Shown here: one piece after another, positions 46,650 to 59,480 of the stretch
Numbering within the stretch: position 1 is the first letter of the stretch
Layout: the number at the start of each line of letters is the position of its first letter
Source of the DNA: Dillenia suffruticosa
Taxonomy: Eukaryota > Streptophyta > Magnoliopsida > Dilleniales > Dilleniaceae
DNA length: 64,000 nt
NCBI GenBank assembly: GCA_033439265.1
Contig: JAVTVX010000034.1
Location: 10,447,001-10,511,000 of the forward strand
Direction: 5' to 3'
Translations under genes and position numbers: made by a program
Notes under the pieces: generated by a model
What the model was told of the DNA's origin: nothing
Database searches by the model: none
Seen by the model: the letters and a program-made list of their open reading frames with translations, nothing else

Positions 46650-48466
46650 TCATATATATCAATAAACATAAAAGATATCAATCCAGTACATAATAAGAAA
46701 TATCAAAATACATGTAAATCCAATGATTTCTTATGTCCTACAAAAAAATCTTTTGTAATAGATTTGGTGAAGACATCAGTTAGCATACTATATGTGAAAA
46801 TGTACTTGATTGTCACTTCACCTTTCTCATTGATATTTATTACAAAGTGGTATCTCGCATCAATGTGTTTGGTTCTGTTGTGATACTTAGGGTCTTGGGT
46901 GAAGGCGATGGCAGTTTGATTATCATAGCATATCATCACTGGCGTCTCACTATTTGCCTAAACCCTAAGTCATTCAGAAATCTCTAAACCCAAATACTTT
47001 CCTAAATTGCCGCTAAACATGCCACAAACTGTCTCCATCATAGATAGAGAAATAACAAGTTTGGTTTTTATTGCACCAAGAAATGACACCGTTATTAAGC
47101 AAGATAGTAAAATTTGATATCACTTTGCGTCCATTCAGATGGTCAATCCAATCGACGTCTGAATACCTAATAAGACGCAAATTGCCTCTTTCATAACACA
47201 AGAAGAGGTTCGCAGTTTATTTGAGATATTTTAAAATCCTTTTCATTATTCTCCATTGATTTCTTTCAGGATTCGATTGATACCTCCTCATCAAATTGAT
47301 TACAAAACAAATTTCTGGTTGTATACACAATATTGCATACATCAGACTGTCCACTACACTGATATAAGAGATTTTACTCATTTCCTTTATTTCTGCCTGA
47401 GTTTTAGGGTACATGTCAAGATTCAGATACTCACATTTAGTGATAGGAGTATCTATAGGATTGCAATCACTCATCCCAAAGTACTCGACAACCTTCTTGA
47501 TATAGGACTTTTGTGAAAGAGTCAACATTTGTCTCGAGTGATCCCTTTAGATCCTAACTCCGAGAATAAATTGAGTCTCATCTATGTCTTTCGTATCAAA
47601 ACTCGATGATAACCATGTTTTGATGTCCATGTTCTTTATATCAAAACTCCATGATGACCATGTTTGATAGTCATCAAATACTCTTTGTTATTCACAGCCA
47701 ATAGAATTCATCTACTTATAAGCATATAATCACAAAAGAGCTAGAAGAATGTATAAGGTACATGCAATAATCTTCCTCGATCATCATGAAATCGTAAGAT
47801 ATCATTTTCTCATGAAATCTCATATACCAATGCCTAGATGACTACTTAAAGCTATATATCGACTTCCGAAATTGGCAGACCTTATCCTTTTGATCTACAC
47901 GAACAAACACTGATGGCTGCTACATATAGATTTCATCACCCAAACTTTCGTTTAGGAAGGTACTCTTAGCATCCATGTAGTATAACTTTAGATCTATATT
48001 TACAATAATCGTTAAAAATAAACGGATCGAGATAAATTTGACTATTGAAGAGAAAGTTTTCTTATTGTCCACGCCTTTAGTTTGAGTATAACCCTTGGCC
48101 AACAGATGGATCTTATACCTCTCCACTGATTCGTCAGCCTTTCTCTTAATTTTGAGAACCTACTTGTTCCCAATATCCTTTTTGAGAGGCAATCAATTAG
48201 GTCCTAGATCCCATTGATTCTCATTGAATCCATCTATTCATCAATGGCCTTCAACCAATGATCCTTCACAGAATCCTTGAGAGTGTCTTGGACTATTTTA
48301 GGTTCCTTATCATTCTTAGGAGTTAGGTACGTGTTATCGACTGTTTTTACGAGGAGGGGGAACGTCTTTACCTCTAGATGGATCACTCCCACTAGGACCA
48401 AAATCCGTAACGGATTCTTGGATTTCACTGCTGGGCCCAGCTGAGCAACCAGGTTCATCCATCTCA
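46650..48466 (-). pseudogene. Second copia element, RT and RNase H part
   Basis: Minus-strand broken frames show copia reverse transcriptase: HLLAKGYTQTKGVDNKKTFS and YMDAKSTFLNESLGDEIYM (47920-48126), LTLSQKSYIKKVVEYFGM and an RRYQSNPERNQW-like piece (47217-47528), and RNase H pieces RYSDVDWIDHLNGRK (47013-47201) and YDNQTAIAFTQDPKYHNRTK plus MLTDVFTKS (46703-46939). The catalytic YVDD region near 47730 is degraded. The upstream half lies at 54148-55980 beyond an inserted solo LTR. Confidence 0.85.
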
Positions 48467-49349
48467 TAGAATGTCATTCTCTTCTCCGCATTTCAATTCA
48501 TCAATTTTATTTTCAATTTGCAGTATCAATTAGGGTTTTCTTGAAAATACAATGCGATTTGGGAAAATTTTCAATCCGTTCATTTCTTGTTGAATGTCAT
48601 CCTTTAAAATTTGAGTTTTGGCAGTTGTTGTTCAATTCTTGATCTTTGGATCTTATTTGTTTGAATTCATTAAGAGTTCGATCTTGATTGTCACTCTCTC
48701 TCTCCCTCTCTCCCTCTCTCCCTCTCTTTCTCTCTCTCAAAGTGTGAGTGTCTGTTGGATGCCTTTGTGTGGATTCTTTCAATTGGCTAGAACAAAATAT
48801 CCTTTTTGTTATGGAAGGGCATATTGCAAGGTTGCTTTTTTGGTCTGGAGGCTTCACAGAAATAATTTTACTCATGATAACCTTTTTGGGGAGTGCTGGT
48901 ATCTGGTGAGCTTATGCTAGCTTTATAAGACATCATCCTTTGTAATATTTCCTTCTTTATGGCTTATCTCTGGCTATGATAAATTGGAGAATAAAGTTTT
49001 AGTTTTAAAAGGGAATAGTATTTTCTTTTTGTCCCCTTTTATTATTGCAGCTATATCTATAGTAGTTGTTGCATTCTCCCCTATTTTTCTTCCAAGTTTT
49101 TAGGGAGGATACACCAGATTTTGCATGGGAAGGTGAGGCCCCTTCATAGTTTGCTTTCCCCTTTTGGATTATCCTATTGATACATTGAAATGTGATTCTA
49201 GATTTTTTTGATGATGTTGTGATTTTGTTGATTATATGGATTCTGTTTCTTAAAAAGTAATATTTAAAGTTCTTTTGTAGTTGGGATGCATCCCCTGGTG
49301 TTTTAAACAAATTCTTTCTTTTTTTCCTATATAGTTTGGAGTTCATAGG

Positions 49350-52240
49350 TGTCACGCCCTAAATCGGGGTCGTGAGCAGCCGCCCGTTACCCTGGATGCC
49401 GGCTGTATTTTTACAAAAAATCGGGTAGAACCTCCCCATATTTCGGAGGTCTCCCAAGTACAATTTGACCTGTATATCAACATTCATCATGTAAAATAAA
49501 CAAATGGCCATCCTGACCTCTCCAAATTCAAACAATCCCACTGCCAAACATCCAAAGTAACGCAAGGCTATATAAATGTCTAACAGTTCTAACTACAGAC
49601 CTCTACTGTCATGCCCAATAAAAGCATGAGTAGCCGCCACATCGAGCGGACCTAAATTCTACACATATAAAAAATAAATTCCCAAGTTATTTTCAAATAT
49701 TCACAAATGCCTCAATGCAATAAGATAAATCAATACGAGAGTTGTACGAATAAATGTCCATAATTTATACAGTCATCCCATAAAAAAATTTGATAAATAC
49801 ATTGGTCAGACTAAAATCTCCCATACAAAACAATATCACCAATCATCGTAGCGGAAGAGATGAAAATATTCATACCAAGCCCAGTGCTATCACGTTCGCG
49901 TCACAAGTATACAAACCCAACAATATCTTCTCGGTTCAACACTAATCCTGTGGGAAAGAAAGCGAGGGGTGAGTATCTATGGGAGGATACTCAGTAAGTG
50001 AGGGGATTGACATCATACTATTAATATCGAGGGTGAACTTGGAGTCTCAAAGTATGAAACACAATTCAAGTGTGTGAAAAATAGCGTGCTGTTTCAACAA
50101 ATCAGATATCATCAGGCACACATTTGAAAATAACATATGTATCCAACGTAGAAATCAATTCATAAAGAGCCGACCAATCAAACAATCCCAGCAATGATCT
50201 ACCTCAACCAAGGACGGCGCATTGGGGGGTTTTTTTTCAAATGCAAGTATTAAATAATGGCTCTCTACCCCAATGTTGGCCACAAGCTACTCCAACTAGT
50301 CTATAAATAATAATAATGTACATATAACAAGTCGACCATGTATGGTGCCCTCCGCCGGGTGCTAGACGGAGCCGTACTCAACGTTCTCTCCGATAAGGGT
50401 CAACCTGGGACACCCATACACATGACGATCTGGCGGATACCTCCGGCTGAAGCGTATCCGGACACAAGGGGTGCCTCTACCAGATGTCCTTCGTAGCTAC
50501 GAATGCTATAGGAAGCATATCACAATATCATATCAGCCGGGCACGTAGCCCCATGCATCCCATCACCATTTCGGTTGGGCATATAGCCCCATGCATCATA
50601 ACATAACGTCGGCCGGGCATACAGTCCAAAAATATAAGTAAATCTATTTAAAACCATGTGCCAATGCAATGGAAGCATTAAAACATATCAATATGTCAAA
50701 AATGTGGCACAATATTCAGTTATCAAAACTCATGGATGCATATCAATAAAGTCAGCAATTAAGACACTCTAAAGGTCACAAAACATTTCATAAAATATTC
50801 GAAAGTCCTAACAATCATACATTTACAGAAACATGTCATTTAAAAAGTATTTTTGAAATATGGTTTTCAATCAATAGCGAATTTCAAAGTCCCACTCACC
50901 ATTCTAGGGAGGGTGGTCACTCTCTATTTTCAAAACAAATCCAATCTGACTTCTCGAGTCTCCAAAAAGATCAATCTAATCAGATCATCACAATTTAATA
51001 TCAAATTTCAAGTATTATAGGGTTTATCCATTTTCCCTAACTTTGTACAAATATTAACTTTTCAATTTATGGATACACTTTAATGTCATCAGTTGCATTC
51101 CATTTATAAACAATTAATGTACTTTTTTAAATCAAGTCAAATTTAACCCTAAAACCACTCAAGATCGGAAATAAGTCTTAAAATAAATAATTTTCCTATA
51201 AGATAGAAAATCTTTGAAAAATCATACACTTTTCGATTCCCATCCAAATGTTTCAAGCCATATGTCATTTTCAAGTTATATGAGTCTATTTTCATAATAC
51301 GGAGATCGTATTTAACTTGGCTATAAGCAAAACAATTTATAATGGGAAGGCTACATCAACCCTTGCACTAAAATCCCAATTTCTGACTATTTTCATGCAT
51401 AGGTCAATTTAAACTCCAAGATCTGAAATGTTACCTGTGTGGAGGTTCGTGGGCTCGTGGGCTACAACGGGCTCGTGGGTTCATGGGTCAGCGGGCCAGT
51501 GGGCTTCGGCTAGCGGGCTCGCTGGTCTGCGGGCCAGTGGGCTCGCGGGCCGACAGGCCTACGGGCAGATGGGCCTGCGGGCTGGCGGGCCTGCGGTTGA
51601 TGGGCCTGCGGCTGGCGGGCTTACGGCTGATGGGCCGCGGGCTGGTGGGCCTGTGGCTGATGGGCCTATGGGCTAGCAGTGGCTCGCGAGCCGCAGTGGC
51701 TTGCGGGCTGGTGCGTGCTCGTGCGCTGGTGCGCTGCACTGGAGGGCGCTCCTGCGCTCGAGGGCGCTTGTGCGCTGAGGCGCGCTGGAGCGCGCTCGTG
51801 CGCTGAGGTGTGCTCGCGGCTTGGTCGCTCTCGCGGCATGGCTCGCGCTCGCGGGCTTGGTCCTGCTTGCGGCCTGGCTCGCGCTCGCGGGCTGGGTCTT
51901 GCTTGCGGCCTGGCTCACGCTGCTGGCTGGGGGATCGCGTTGCAAAAGGCGCTGCAGTCGCGCGCTATGGTGGAAGGCGGTGCTTGAGGGAGGAAAGAGT
52001 AGCTGCGGTCGCGTACGGTGGCGTGCAGTGCGATCGATTGTGGCTCGCGGCGGAGGAATGCGAGGCAGAAGGGAGAGAGATCGCGAGAAATCGTGAGAGA
52101 GAGACTGTGAGAGAGAAACCGAGAGGGAAAGAAGAAGCAGAAGAAGAAGAAAAAGATGAAGGTGGTGGCGATCTGTTGGCGGCGGAGCTCGCGGTGAAGG
52201 AGGAGCGGCACCGCGGTGGGGGAGAGAGACGAAGGGTCGG

Positions 52241-52290
<50 letters not shown>

Positions 52291-52385
52291 TTAGGGTTGG
52301 ACCCTAATCCCCAAATCAATTGGGTACGCAGCGTTTTGCCCCAAAACGCTGCGTCTCCATTTTCATTTTTTTTTTTGGTGTTACA
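49350..52385 (-). mobile_element. Nested gypsy-like solo LTR (3036 bp), target duplication ATAGG
   Basis: Minus strand begins TGTAACACC (52385) and ends GATTTAGGGCGTGACA (49350). ATAGG stands at 49345-49349 and 52386-52390. It sits inside the solo LTR at 48472-54142. It carries the two 5' hairpins of the family (52287-52352), a (GA)n run at 52243-52286 and a GC-rich minisatellite at 51430-51950. Open frames in 51428-52319 are by-products of the repeats. Confidence 0.87.
51430..51950. repeat. GC-rich degenerate minisatellite inside a solo LTR
   Basis: Dozens of imperfect copies of a GGGCTYGYGGGC / GATGGGCCTGCGGCTGGC unit (about 9-20 bp) occur in otherwise AT-rich surroundings. The second half changes to GCTCGTGCGCTG-type units. 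It creates long open frames in several phases on both strands, a sign of repeat structure rather than coding. Confidence 0.8.
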
Positions 52386-52436
52386 ATAGGTGTTAGTTGT
52401 ATTGAAAAACCTATATTGGGAATTAAAATGGTTATT

Positions 52437-52496
52437 GTTATTATTATTATTATTGTTGTTGTTGTTGTTGTTGTTATTATTATCATTATTATTATG
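52437..52496. repeat. TTA/TTG trinucleotide microsatellite
   Basis: A run of TTA, then TTG, then TTA triplets, about 60 bp, just outside the nested LTR. Confidence 0.85.
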
Positions 52497-54147
52497 TTTA
52501 AAATCTATCCTATTCTACAACATTTTAAGAAAAGGCTCAATAAAATCTCAACATGTTCAAATATGAGCATCCTGGTCACATAATGTTGTGAAGCAGGCTG
52601 CCGAGGCTTAGCAAAAGTCATGACTTCAATAATGGTTGTTAGATAACTAAGTGATAGTAATGTTAGCTAACGAGGAACCTGAAGATTTATGATACCCTGG
52701 CACTACTTTTTTTATAGGGAAATAAACTAAAACCTTTTTCATTGTTATAATTGTACTCTGACAATTTTTTTTATTTGTTAAATAAGTATAGCATCGAAGA
52801 TTTTGTTGTTATTTGACGAATTGAAAATTGGGGTTAAAATGTGTAGAGTCATCTTTGTGGGCTCTTATTTTGTGTGCAAGATTCATTGTGGATTTAGGAG
52901 TGATTATCCTCTCAAGAGATGAGTGGATGAACTGTTGTGCCTTTAAATGAGAAAAAATTGATTTTCAATTTTTTTTTGATAAATGGTTTTAAATTATTTT
53001 ATATGATTTTGCAAAAGTATTTGTGAATGTGAGATGTCCTGAAATGAGAATTTGGAATATGTATGCATCAACTTTATTTTTGAATGAATATGTGCCATAT
53101 GTTGTAAATAATTTATTCATAAAATTGTGACATGATTTGATAACCATTTATCAAAATTATGGCATATTGAATGAAATTTGAATGATTGTAAAAGTATGGT
53201 GTATGTGATGTAAATGATTATAGTCATTTCCTCCACAGATTGACCCAATGGGGTGCCGTGGTTAGGGATTATTAGCAAAGATAGTAGATGCAACCTCGTG
53301 TGCCCCCGTCGTACTATTCGGTTGCGTCACCGGTGAGGTACAAATCCAACGCCAAGGAAGGGGGATATAGTGTTGTGAATCGAATGAATTGAGAATCTCT
53401 TGGCAAACTTTCACTCGGGTTTGGCTAAATTTTGAGTGGAAGTGGTTTATTTAGGGAGACTTTTAAATCTTTAAAAAATATGAAAATTTTGGATCCATTC
53501 ATTCTTTTATTTTTAATTATCATGATTGTCTAAACTATATTATTTGATGAACTGTTTGAATTACATGATTTGACATTTTTATACTCATCCCTCATTTATT
53601 GTCACAATTATGCCATTGTACTCCACTTACTGAGTATTTTTATACTCACCCTTCTTTTTTTTTTTTTTTTTTTAGATGAAGCCTAAGTTAGGAGATCTAG
53701 TCGGTCCTAGTACCAATCTCGAGTTAGTTTTTGAGGAGATTCTTACTGCCGGTACTAGTTCTTACTTTGGATGATTTTTTTAGGAGATTAGTTGGACCCA
53801 TAGGGAAGGTATTTCTTCTGAATTGTAATTAAAATTCTCCTTAATCACCCATTGGATTTCTAAACTTTAAACTATACATGAATCTTTTATGTTTTACATT
53901 ATTGGATTTTTTTTTTGAAATTGTGAAATTTTATTGGATTTAGAAATGGTCGGGTTGACCATATGCATACTTTTGAGATAGCAATGAACTGAGTTGATTC
54001 TTTGCATGTTGTTATGTTATTGAGAAAACAGAAGGATATCGACGAATGCCTTGCATTATCTTGGTGTATGGGCAGGGCTTACCTATATGCCAGGATGACG
54101 CGACGGTTGTCGTGTACTCGATCCGAGAGTTGGAGCGTCACATAGAA

Positions 54148-55980
54148 AGAAAAGTTCGGATCGATTTCATCTCTCTTAGAGAAATATTCTTAAAGAGCGT
54201 AGTATCATGAGATTCAATATCAGTGACAGTCCCGTCCATATACTCATCTAAGAACACATACCCCTTGGAGTGTTATGAGTATCTTATAAAGATACACTTC
54301 TTTTCTCGCGAGTTTAAGTTGCCGTGTGGATTCGAGAAATCGTGAATATGTGTGGTACAACCCGATGACCTCAAGTGGTTAAAGTCAGGTTGTCTCTCTC
54401 TCTGAAACTCATATGAGGTATTGACTACGGATTTTGATAAAATACGGTTGAGAATGTTAGTTACAGTCAATAATGCATCTCCCTAATGAGAGATTAGTAA
54501 ATTGGTTTGCATCATTGTAGATCTCACAATCTCCAACAAAGTCTAATTCCTTTTCTCAGCTACTCCATTTTATTGAGGGGTAGTAAGAATAGTCAGCTAT
54601 TTCGTAATACTTTTCTTGAAACAGATCTTTTTGAATTGTTTAGACAAATACTCGTACTCTCGATCGGTTCTGAGAGTCTTCACTCTCAAATCTAATTGAT
54701 TCTGAATCTCGATAATAAACCTCCAAAAGTATTCTAACACCTCAAACTTGTTCAAGATCGGATAGACGTAACCAAAAAGTATGTAATCATCTATGAATGT
54801 GATAAAGTACATAGTTTCATTTTGAGCTCTCACTTTTATAGGGCCACAGATATCGAAATAGATCAACTACAATAGAGTCTCAGCTCTCATTGTCTTGCCA
54901 AATGATTTTCTTGTAGTTTCATCGGTAAGACAAAACTCACATATGGGCAACTTGACCCTGATTAGCGGGCCTAATAGACTACTCATACTAATTGATTCAT
55001 TCTCTCTTACCCTATATGTCCAAGTCTACTATGCTATGTATTCACATTATCATCAGCCCAACTAGATATAAAGGCAATAGAAGAATAATAAGAATAACTA
55101 TTAAATGAAATAACATGCAGTGCATATAGTATATCATGGACAAAAGCAGAACAAATCAAAGAACTATCGTAATAAATAGAAAAACATGAGTTTTGAAAAG
55201 ACAAAGTGTATCCTAGACGATTTAAACAAAGTACTGAAATCAGATTCTCTTGAATATCCAGAGCATAAAGGGCGTCAGACAGATATAGAGTCCGGCCACT
55301 TGGCAACTCCAGTTTGTAAGTGCCAATCCTCTTGACGATGACACTCACTCAGCGGAACTCCATGTACGCACTCCTATCTTGAGTTACATAGTTAGTGGAT
55401 TCTGAGTCTACAATCCACAAAGGAGAGGATCAGTGAGTAATACAGTAGATGAGACAAAACTCAAACAATATAATGAAGAAAAACATACCTTCCGTTTGTC
55501 ATACTCACGAGTGAAATGACAAAATTTACAACAAATATAGAACTTCACATTGGTCTTATCCAGTTCCTTCTTGCACTTTTGTACTCTTTTGTCAGATTTT
55601 CGGATGACTTCTTCTTGATTGGAGCTCGAGTCTTCTTCTCATACTTCTTCCATTTGCATTTGCTGCCACGGGAACCCTTGCTCAACTCCACTACATAAGC
55701 ATAATCCGAATATGACCTATTCACTTCCAAGCACTCCGTCATTGGGGAAAGTATGAACACTCTCGTCATGCTTAAGATAGGTCTTCATGGTCTCCCATGA
55801 ATCAGCTAAAGATTGAATCACACTCAGTACCTAAAATTCATCCAAAATTAGCTCGCCCGCATTCCTTAGCTCAGTGGTCATATTTGACATTTGCATCAAA
55901 TATTGTTTCAACGTATGATCAGCTATTTTCTTATAAGTAATAAACTTATAAGTTAGCATTCTCACCTTAGGAGTTGAAAG
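54148..55980 (-). pseudogene. Second copia element, gag end, protease and integrase part
   Basis: Minus-strand remnants: GSRGSKCKWKKYEKKTRAPI, a basic region (55545-55769), followed by a zinc-knuckle-like CKFCHF piece. A protease/pre-integrase segment with LYLSDALYALDIQENLISV follows (55034-55348). Then an integrase core with FDICGPIKV and LRTDREYEYLSKQFKK (54597-54866; the usual DRGGEY is altered) and its C-terminal part with GCTTHIHDFSNPHGNLNSR (54273-54470). Frames are broken repeatedly. It continues at 48466 after the inserted solo LTR. No 5' LTR was found. Confidence 0.82.
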
Positions 55981-56905
55981 AGTACCCTAATACTCTTTTT
56001 AGGGCAAGCCAAACCAACGTAGCCATAAGATACTGCTCATAGATCGGAATTATATCATAATGCATGTTACTAATCAGAATTGTCCTAAGATGACTATCCT
56101 TCTTTTTTCACACATGATAGGCCTCTGATCCCGCCTAACTAGAGGTGTGGTACCCTCCTCGAAGTTCTTCTTTTTTCACATTGTGGAGAAATGAAAATTA
56201 GTGTTTGTTTCCTTTGAACCTTACAGATAATGAATAAATTAAAGTTTGTAGGATGATTAATTCAAAAATTACCATCATAAATAGATTAGACTATAAAATC
56301 TTGCAAATGCAAGGAACAGTAGCAAATGTTAGCACGTACACCATTAGTGCTAAAAAAATTCCAATTATTTTCTCCATAATTTGCTCAAGTACATAAAACA
56401 CAACACCAGTCATGCAAAACCAAAATCAACGTTCGTTGGCTTACCTCATTTCTCCGATTATCATATTAACATTCAATTACCATTTAACAGAAAGCATAGG
56501 ATTTTTTACATACAATCGCCATTTAAAAAAAGAATGAAATGATCGCCATCCATTTCTATCCCGCGTAATTAAAACGCCCCATGTGAAAAAGGGAAAATAT
56601 ATTTCTGAGAACAATTGTTTGTTTAGGATTTTTCTTTCATATATTGTATTTTATTTTATATATGGTATTGTATTATTATCTTTGACTGATTAATTAATTA
56701 ATTTTTTTTATAAAATCTAATATTTTTAAGGTAGTATCTTCTTTTACTATTTTGGATCTTCCAAATTTATCTTGTAAACAATTAGTATCTTCCAAAATTT
56801 TCACCATCCATTTCTTAAAACCATAATGAGTTTGGTATGGTTTTATGAACTAATATTGGGACACCTAATCCTGCCCCTTTATATTTGAATATAAATATAA
56901 CCATT
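55981..56905. other. Unassigned DNA, probably 5' part of the second copia element, then AT-rich
   Basis: Up to about 56200 weak gag-like frames may continue on the minus strand. Beyond that nothing is recognised except a splice-donor-like GAG|GTAAGCC on the minus strand near 56445. Confidence 0.3.
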
Positions 56906-56922
56906 TTATTTATATATAATTT

Positions 56923-57123
56923 TTTTTTTGGTGTAAGCGGATATTCTTGCCACCGGCTAATATCCAGAGTCATGCTCCGACTAGTCCAGCCCGAGAATTA
57001 CAGTGGCGCATATTAGGAGGCTACTCTCCCAACGTAGTCTTTTCCATAACCAAAACACGAGTCCATTCGTGACTTTGGTTAAGGGATCTAGCATCACATC
57101 CCACTAAACCAACTGTCCGTTGG
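56923..57123 (-). mobile_element. tRNA-derived-type SINE with 17-bp target duplication
   Basis: About 200 bp, A-tail at the left (T-run at 56921-56929 on the plus strand). It is flanked by a perfect 17-bp duplication at 56906-56922 and 57124-57140 (TTATTTATATATAATTT). On the minus strand the head reads GGTTTAGTGGGATGTGATGC, similar to a tRNA-type A box, followed by GAATGGACTCG, a decayed B box. Later comes CTCGGGCTGGACTAGTCGG. No coding capacity. It was mobilised by a LINE partner. Confidence 0.85.
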
Positions 57124-57140
57124 TTATTTATATATAATTT

Positions 57141-58240
57141 CACCATTCAACTTATTTTTTATCCCCCCACTATACAAAAACTTTAATTTTTAGATGTCCT
57201 TCAAATGCAAAACACAAAATAATTTATGGATCTTATATTTTGTTTAGAGAAATGATAACAATTTGTGATACGTATATATGTGAGGGTTTGAAAATAAAAT
57301 AGTGTGTTTTTTATATAATTTTCTATTTTATCACCTTAATAATAATAAAATTTTACTTTAAATTATTGACCCATTTACTTTAAAATTTACTTTAATTTTA
57401 TATATTATCACCCACACTTTTAGACTTCAGATCGTCCACTTTGAGTATCCATCTCGCAAATTCTTAATACAACTTAGAGAAGCCACATAAAACCTCCTTT
57501 CCTTGACATACACTTAGACCCCCCAACCCCTATCCTAATAAAAAAAAAAAGAAAAGGAAAAAAAAAACAAAGAAATAAAATAAGTTAAGAAACCACAGAT
57601 AACACTAGCCCCAAAGAGCCCATTTGGAAAAAAAAAAAAAATTATATATATATATATATACCTTTTAAGCTAAAGAACTCATAATTTTCCCCCTGATAAA
57701 TCTCCTTTGGGCATATAATATGAGCTTCGCCCTCTCTCCCGGTTTGAACAACAGTCTCTAAAGTACATGTACCAAGATAGGATTGATGCTTTGATGTTTT
57801 CATGAGGAAACATTTCTTCCAAGAGTGCATACAATTGAAGTGGTACGTTTGCTTTTAAGGATAATGTGTGGAAGTGATCAATTTAGTTTGTTCACCATAT
57901 AATTTTTCACACTCATATAAGGGCAAAAACATAAAGACCAAAAACTATCACTCAAACGAGTGTAAAATCAGAAAAATCCGGTTGTGGTGTTGAATCCAAA
58001 GGATAATTTGAGATTCCTATACTTTGTAAATTGTAGGAGAATATTTCATTTAACTATAAATGTGGATTTGGTCGTTTGGTCTGTGCAGGAGTTTCCTTAG
58101 ACTATTGTTGGGCAGATTCTCAAATTTTAAATTCTCGATTATTAAAGTGCTTTATACTCGGTCGAATTTGACTTCTCTATAAGAAGTTGATTTGATATCT
58201 CAAGGCAACAAATCTATTTTCATTCATTTCTCTTAGTATA
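57141..58240. other. AT-rich intergenic DNA
   Basis: Contains an AT run at 57645-57660 and a minus-strand frame of 62 residues (57642-57830, around QTGREGEAHIICPKEIYQGE) whose composition looks protein-like, but I do not recognise it. Nothing else is visible. Confidence 0.35.
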
Positions 58241-58244
58241 CTCC

Positions 58245-58467
58245 ACAATCTCTCTGTAATTATTACCTCTTGGTTAAAACCTCTCGATAAACTAAGAAAG
58301 TAATGATATTTTGTAGAATACTCTCGGTTAAACCCTCTCCGTTAATTGAGGAAGTATTGGTACTATGTGGAACACTCTAGGTTAAACCCTCTCGATTAAC
58401 CAAGGAAATATTAGTACTTTGTAAAATACTCTCAGTTAAATATCTTAGTTAAACAAGGAAGTCCTGA
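58245..58467. repeat. ~57-bp minisatellite, left part
   Basis: About four imperfect units, each containing CTCTCGGTTAAACCCTCTC, a TTAACCAAGGAAGTA-like string, then TATTTTGTRGAAYACT. The array resumes after the CACTA element at 62392-62500, so the transposon split it. Confidence 0.75.
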
Positions 58468-59324
58468 CACTACAAAATTAATATACTATGCTGACGATAA
58501 CATTTAGTGTCAAAAATATTTAGTGTCAAAAATATTTAGTGACGGTTTTTATGAGTTATAGAGACAGCGTAGCACAAAACAGTCAAAAAATATTGGCCTT
58601 TTTCAACCGACTAAAATGTGCGTCACGAAAAATTTACCAACCGTCAGTAAAGTTACGACAATCTTCTGTAAAGCAATTATTCAATTATGATGGTTAAAAA
58701 TTATGGTTAGTAAATATAATAGTCGTTTACTACGGTTTAAAAACTATCTTAATATAAATTATTTTTATTGTCTACTTAAGGATATTAACAATACCGTCTG
58801 CATAGATTATAGATGTATGGTAACACATAAATTTTACCATTTTTTAAAACTATATTTAATTCGCACTGAACAAACTGTTTGAATAAATTGTATTTGTCAT
58901 TGTTATCATTTTTCTATCATATACCCTTTATATTTGAAAAGAGTTTCGATCGTAAGTTGTGGTAAATTTAGGGTTTAGGGTTTAGTGATAGTGGTAGTTT
59001 AGTAGGCATGTGATAATGATTAGTAGCAATAGGTAGGTAAGTAGGTGATAAGTATAAATTTTAGGGTTTAGATAGTAAGTAGATGGTAAGCAGATAACTA
59101 AGTTTGTATAGTGATAACTAGGTAAGTAGATAATAAGTAGGTGATAAATAAGTTTAGTGGTAAGTAAATGGTAAGTGGGTAATGGTAAGTAGATGATAAA
59201 TCGTAAGTTACCACCACGTCCAAGTTTATTCTGGTGCAGCGGTTGAAGCTTTACACTTTACATTTCATCCCCCACGTCCAAGTTTGAGCCCGAGCCTATG
59301 CAAAAAATTAAATTTTTGCATGGG

Positions 59325-59480
59325 TGCATCATGCGCGATAGCAACCGTGTAGTGTCTCATGCCTTGTGCGGTTGCAACCGCGCAGTAGCGTGGTAGCAAC
59401 CGTGCAATAGTTCGCACAGTGCCTCATGCCTTGCGCGGTTGCAACCGTATCGTAGGGCGGTAGCAACCGCACAGTACTTG
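59325..59480. repeat. GCGGTTGCAACCGC palindromic repeats inside the CACTA element
   Basis: Two ~80-bp units each contain CTCATGCCTTG(T/C)GCGGTTGCAACCG and GCGGTAGCAACCG or its variant. The perfect palindrome is at 59368-59381 and near-copies at 59435-59448. The preceding half-unit begins near 59325. This is the only GC-rich part of the element. Confidence 0.7.

Larger units (their letters stand above)
48472..54142 (+). mobile_element. Solo LTR (about 2.63 kb), target duplication TAGAA, split by a nested LTR
   Basis: Begins TGTCATTCTC and ends GGAGCGTCACA, with TAGAA at 48467-48471 and 54143-54147. Removing it joins the integrase C-terminal part to the MDEPG(C)SAGPSS linker of the copia element in the right order. 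Its 3' half shares the family marks GTCATTTCCTCCACAG, CCAACGCCAAGGAAGG, ACTGAGTATTTTTATACTCACCC and CGATCCGAG with the solo LTRs at 34.7-40.6 kb. The 5' end does not have the TGTAACACC start, so it is a different subfamily. Confidence 0.78.

Noticed and set aside
51428..52319. Several overlapping long open frames on both strands
   Set aside because: They are produced by the GC-rich minisatellite and GA repeats inside a solo LTR. Frames open simultaneously on both strands indicate repeat bias.
58980..59210. Possible CRISPR-like regular array
   Set aside because: The GTAAGTAG-type units are short, irregular and lack unique spacers. They are CACTA subterminal repeats in a plant genome.
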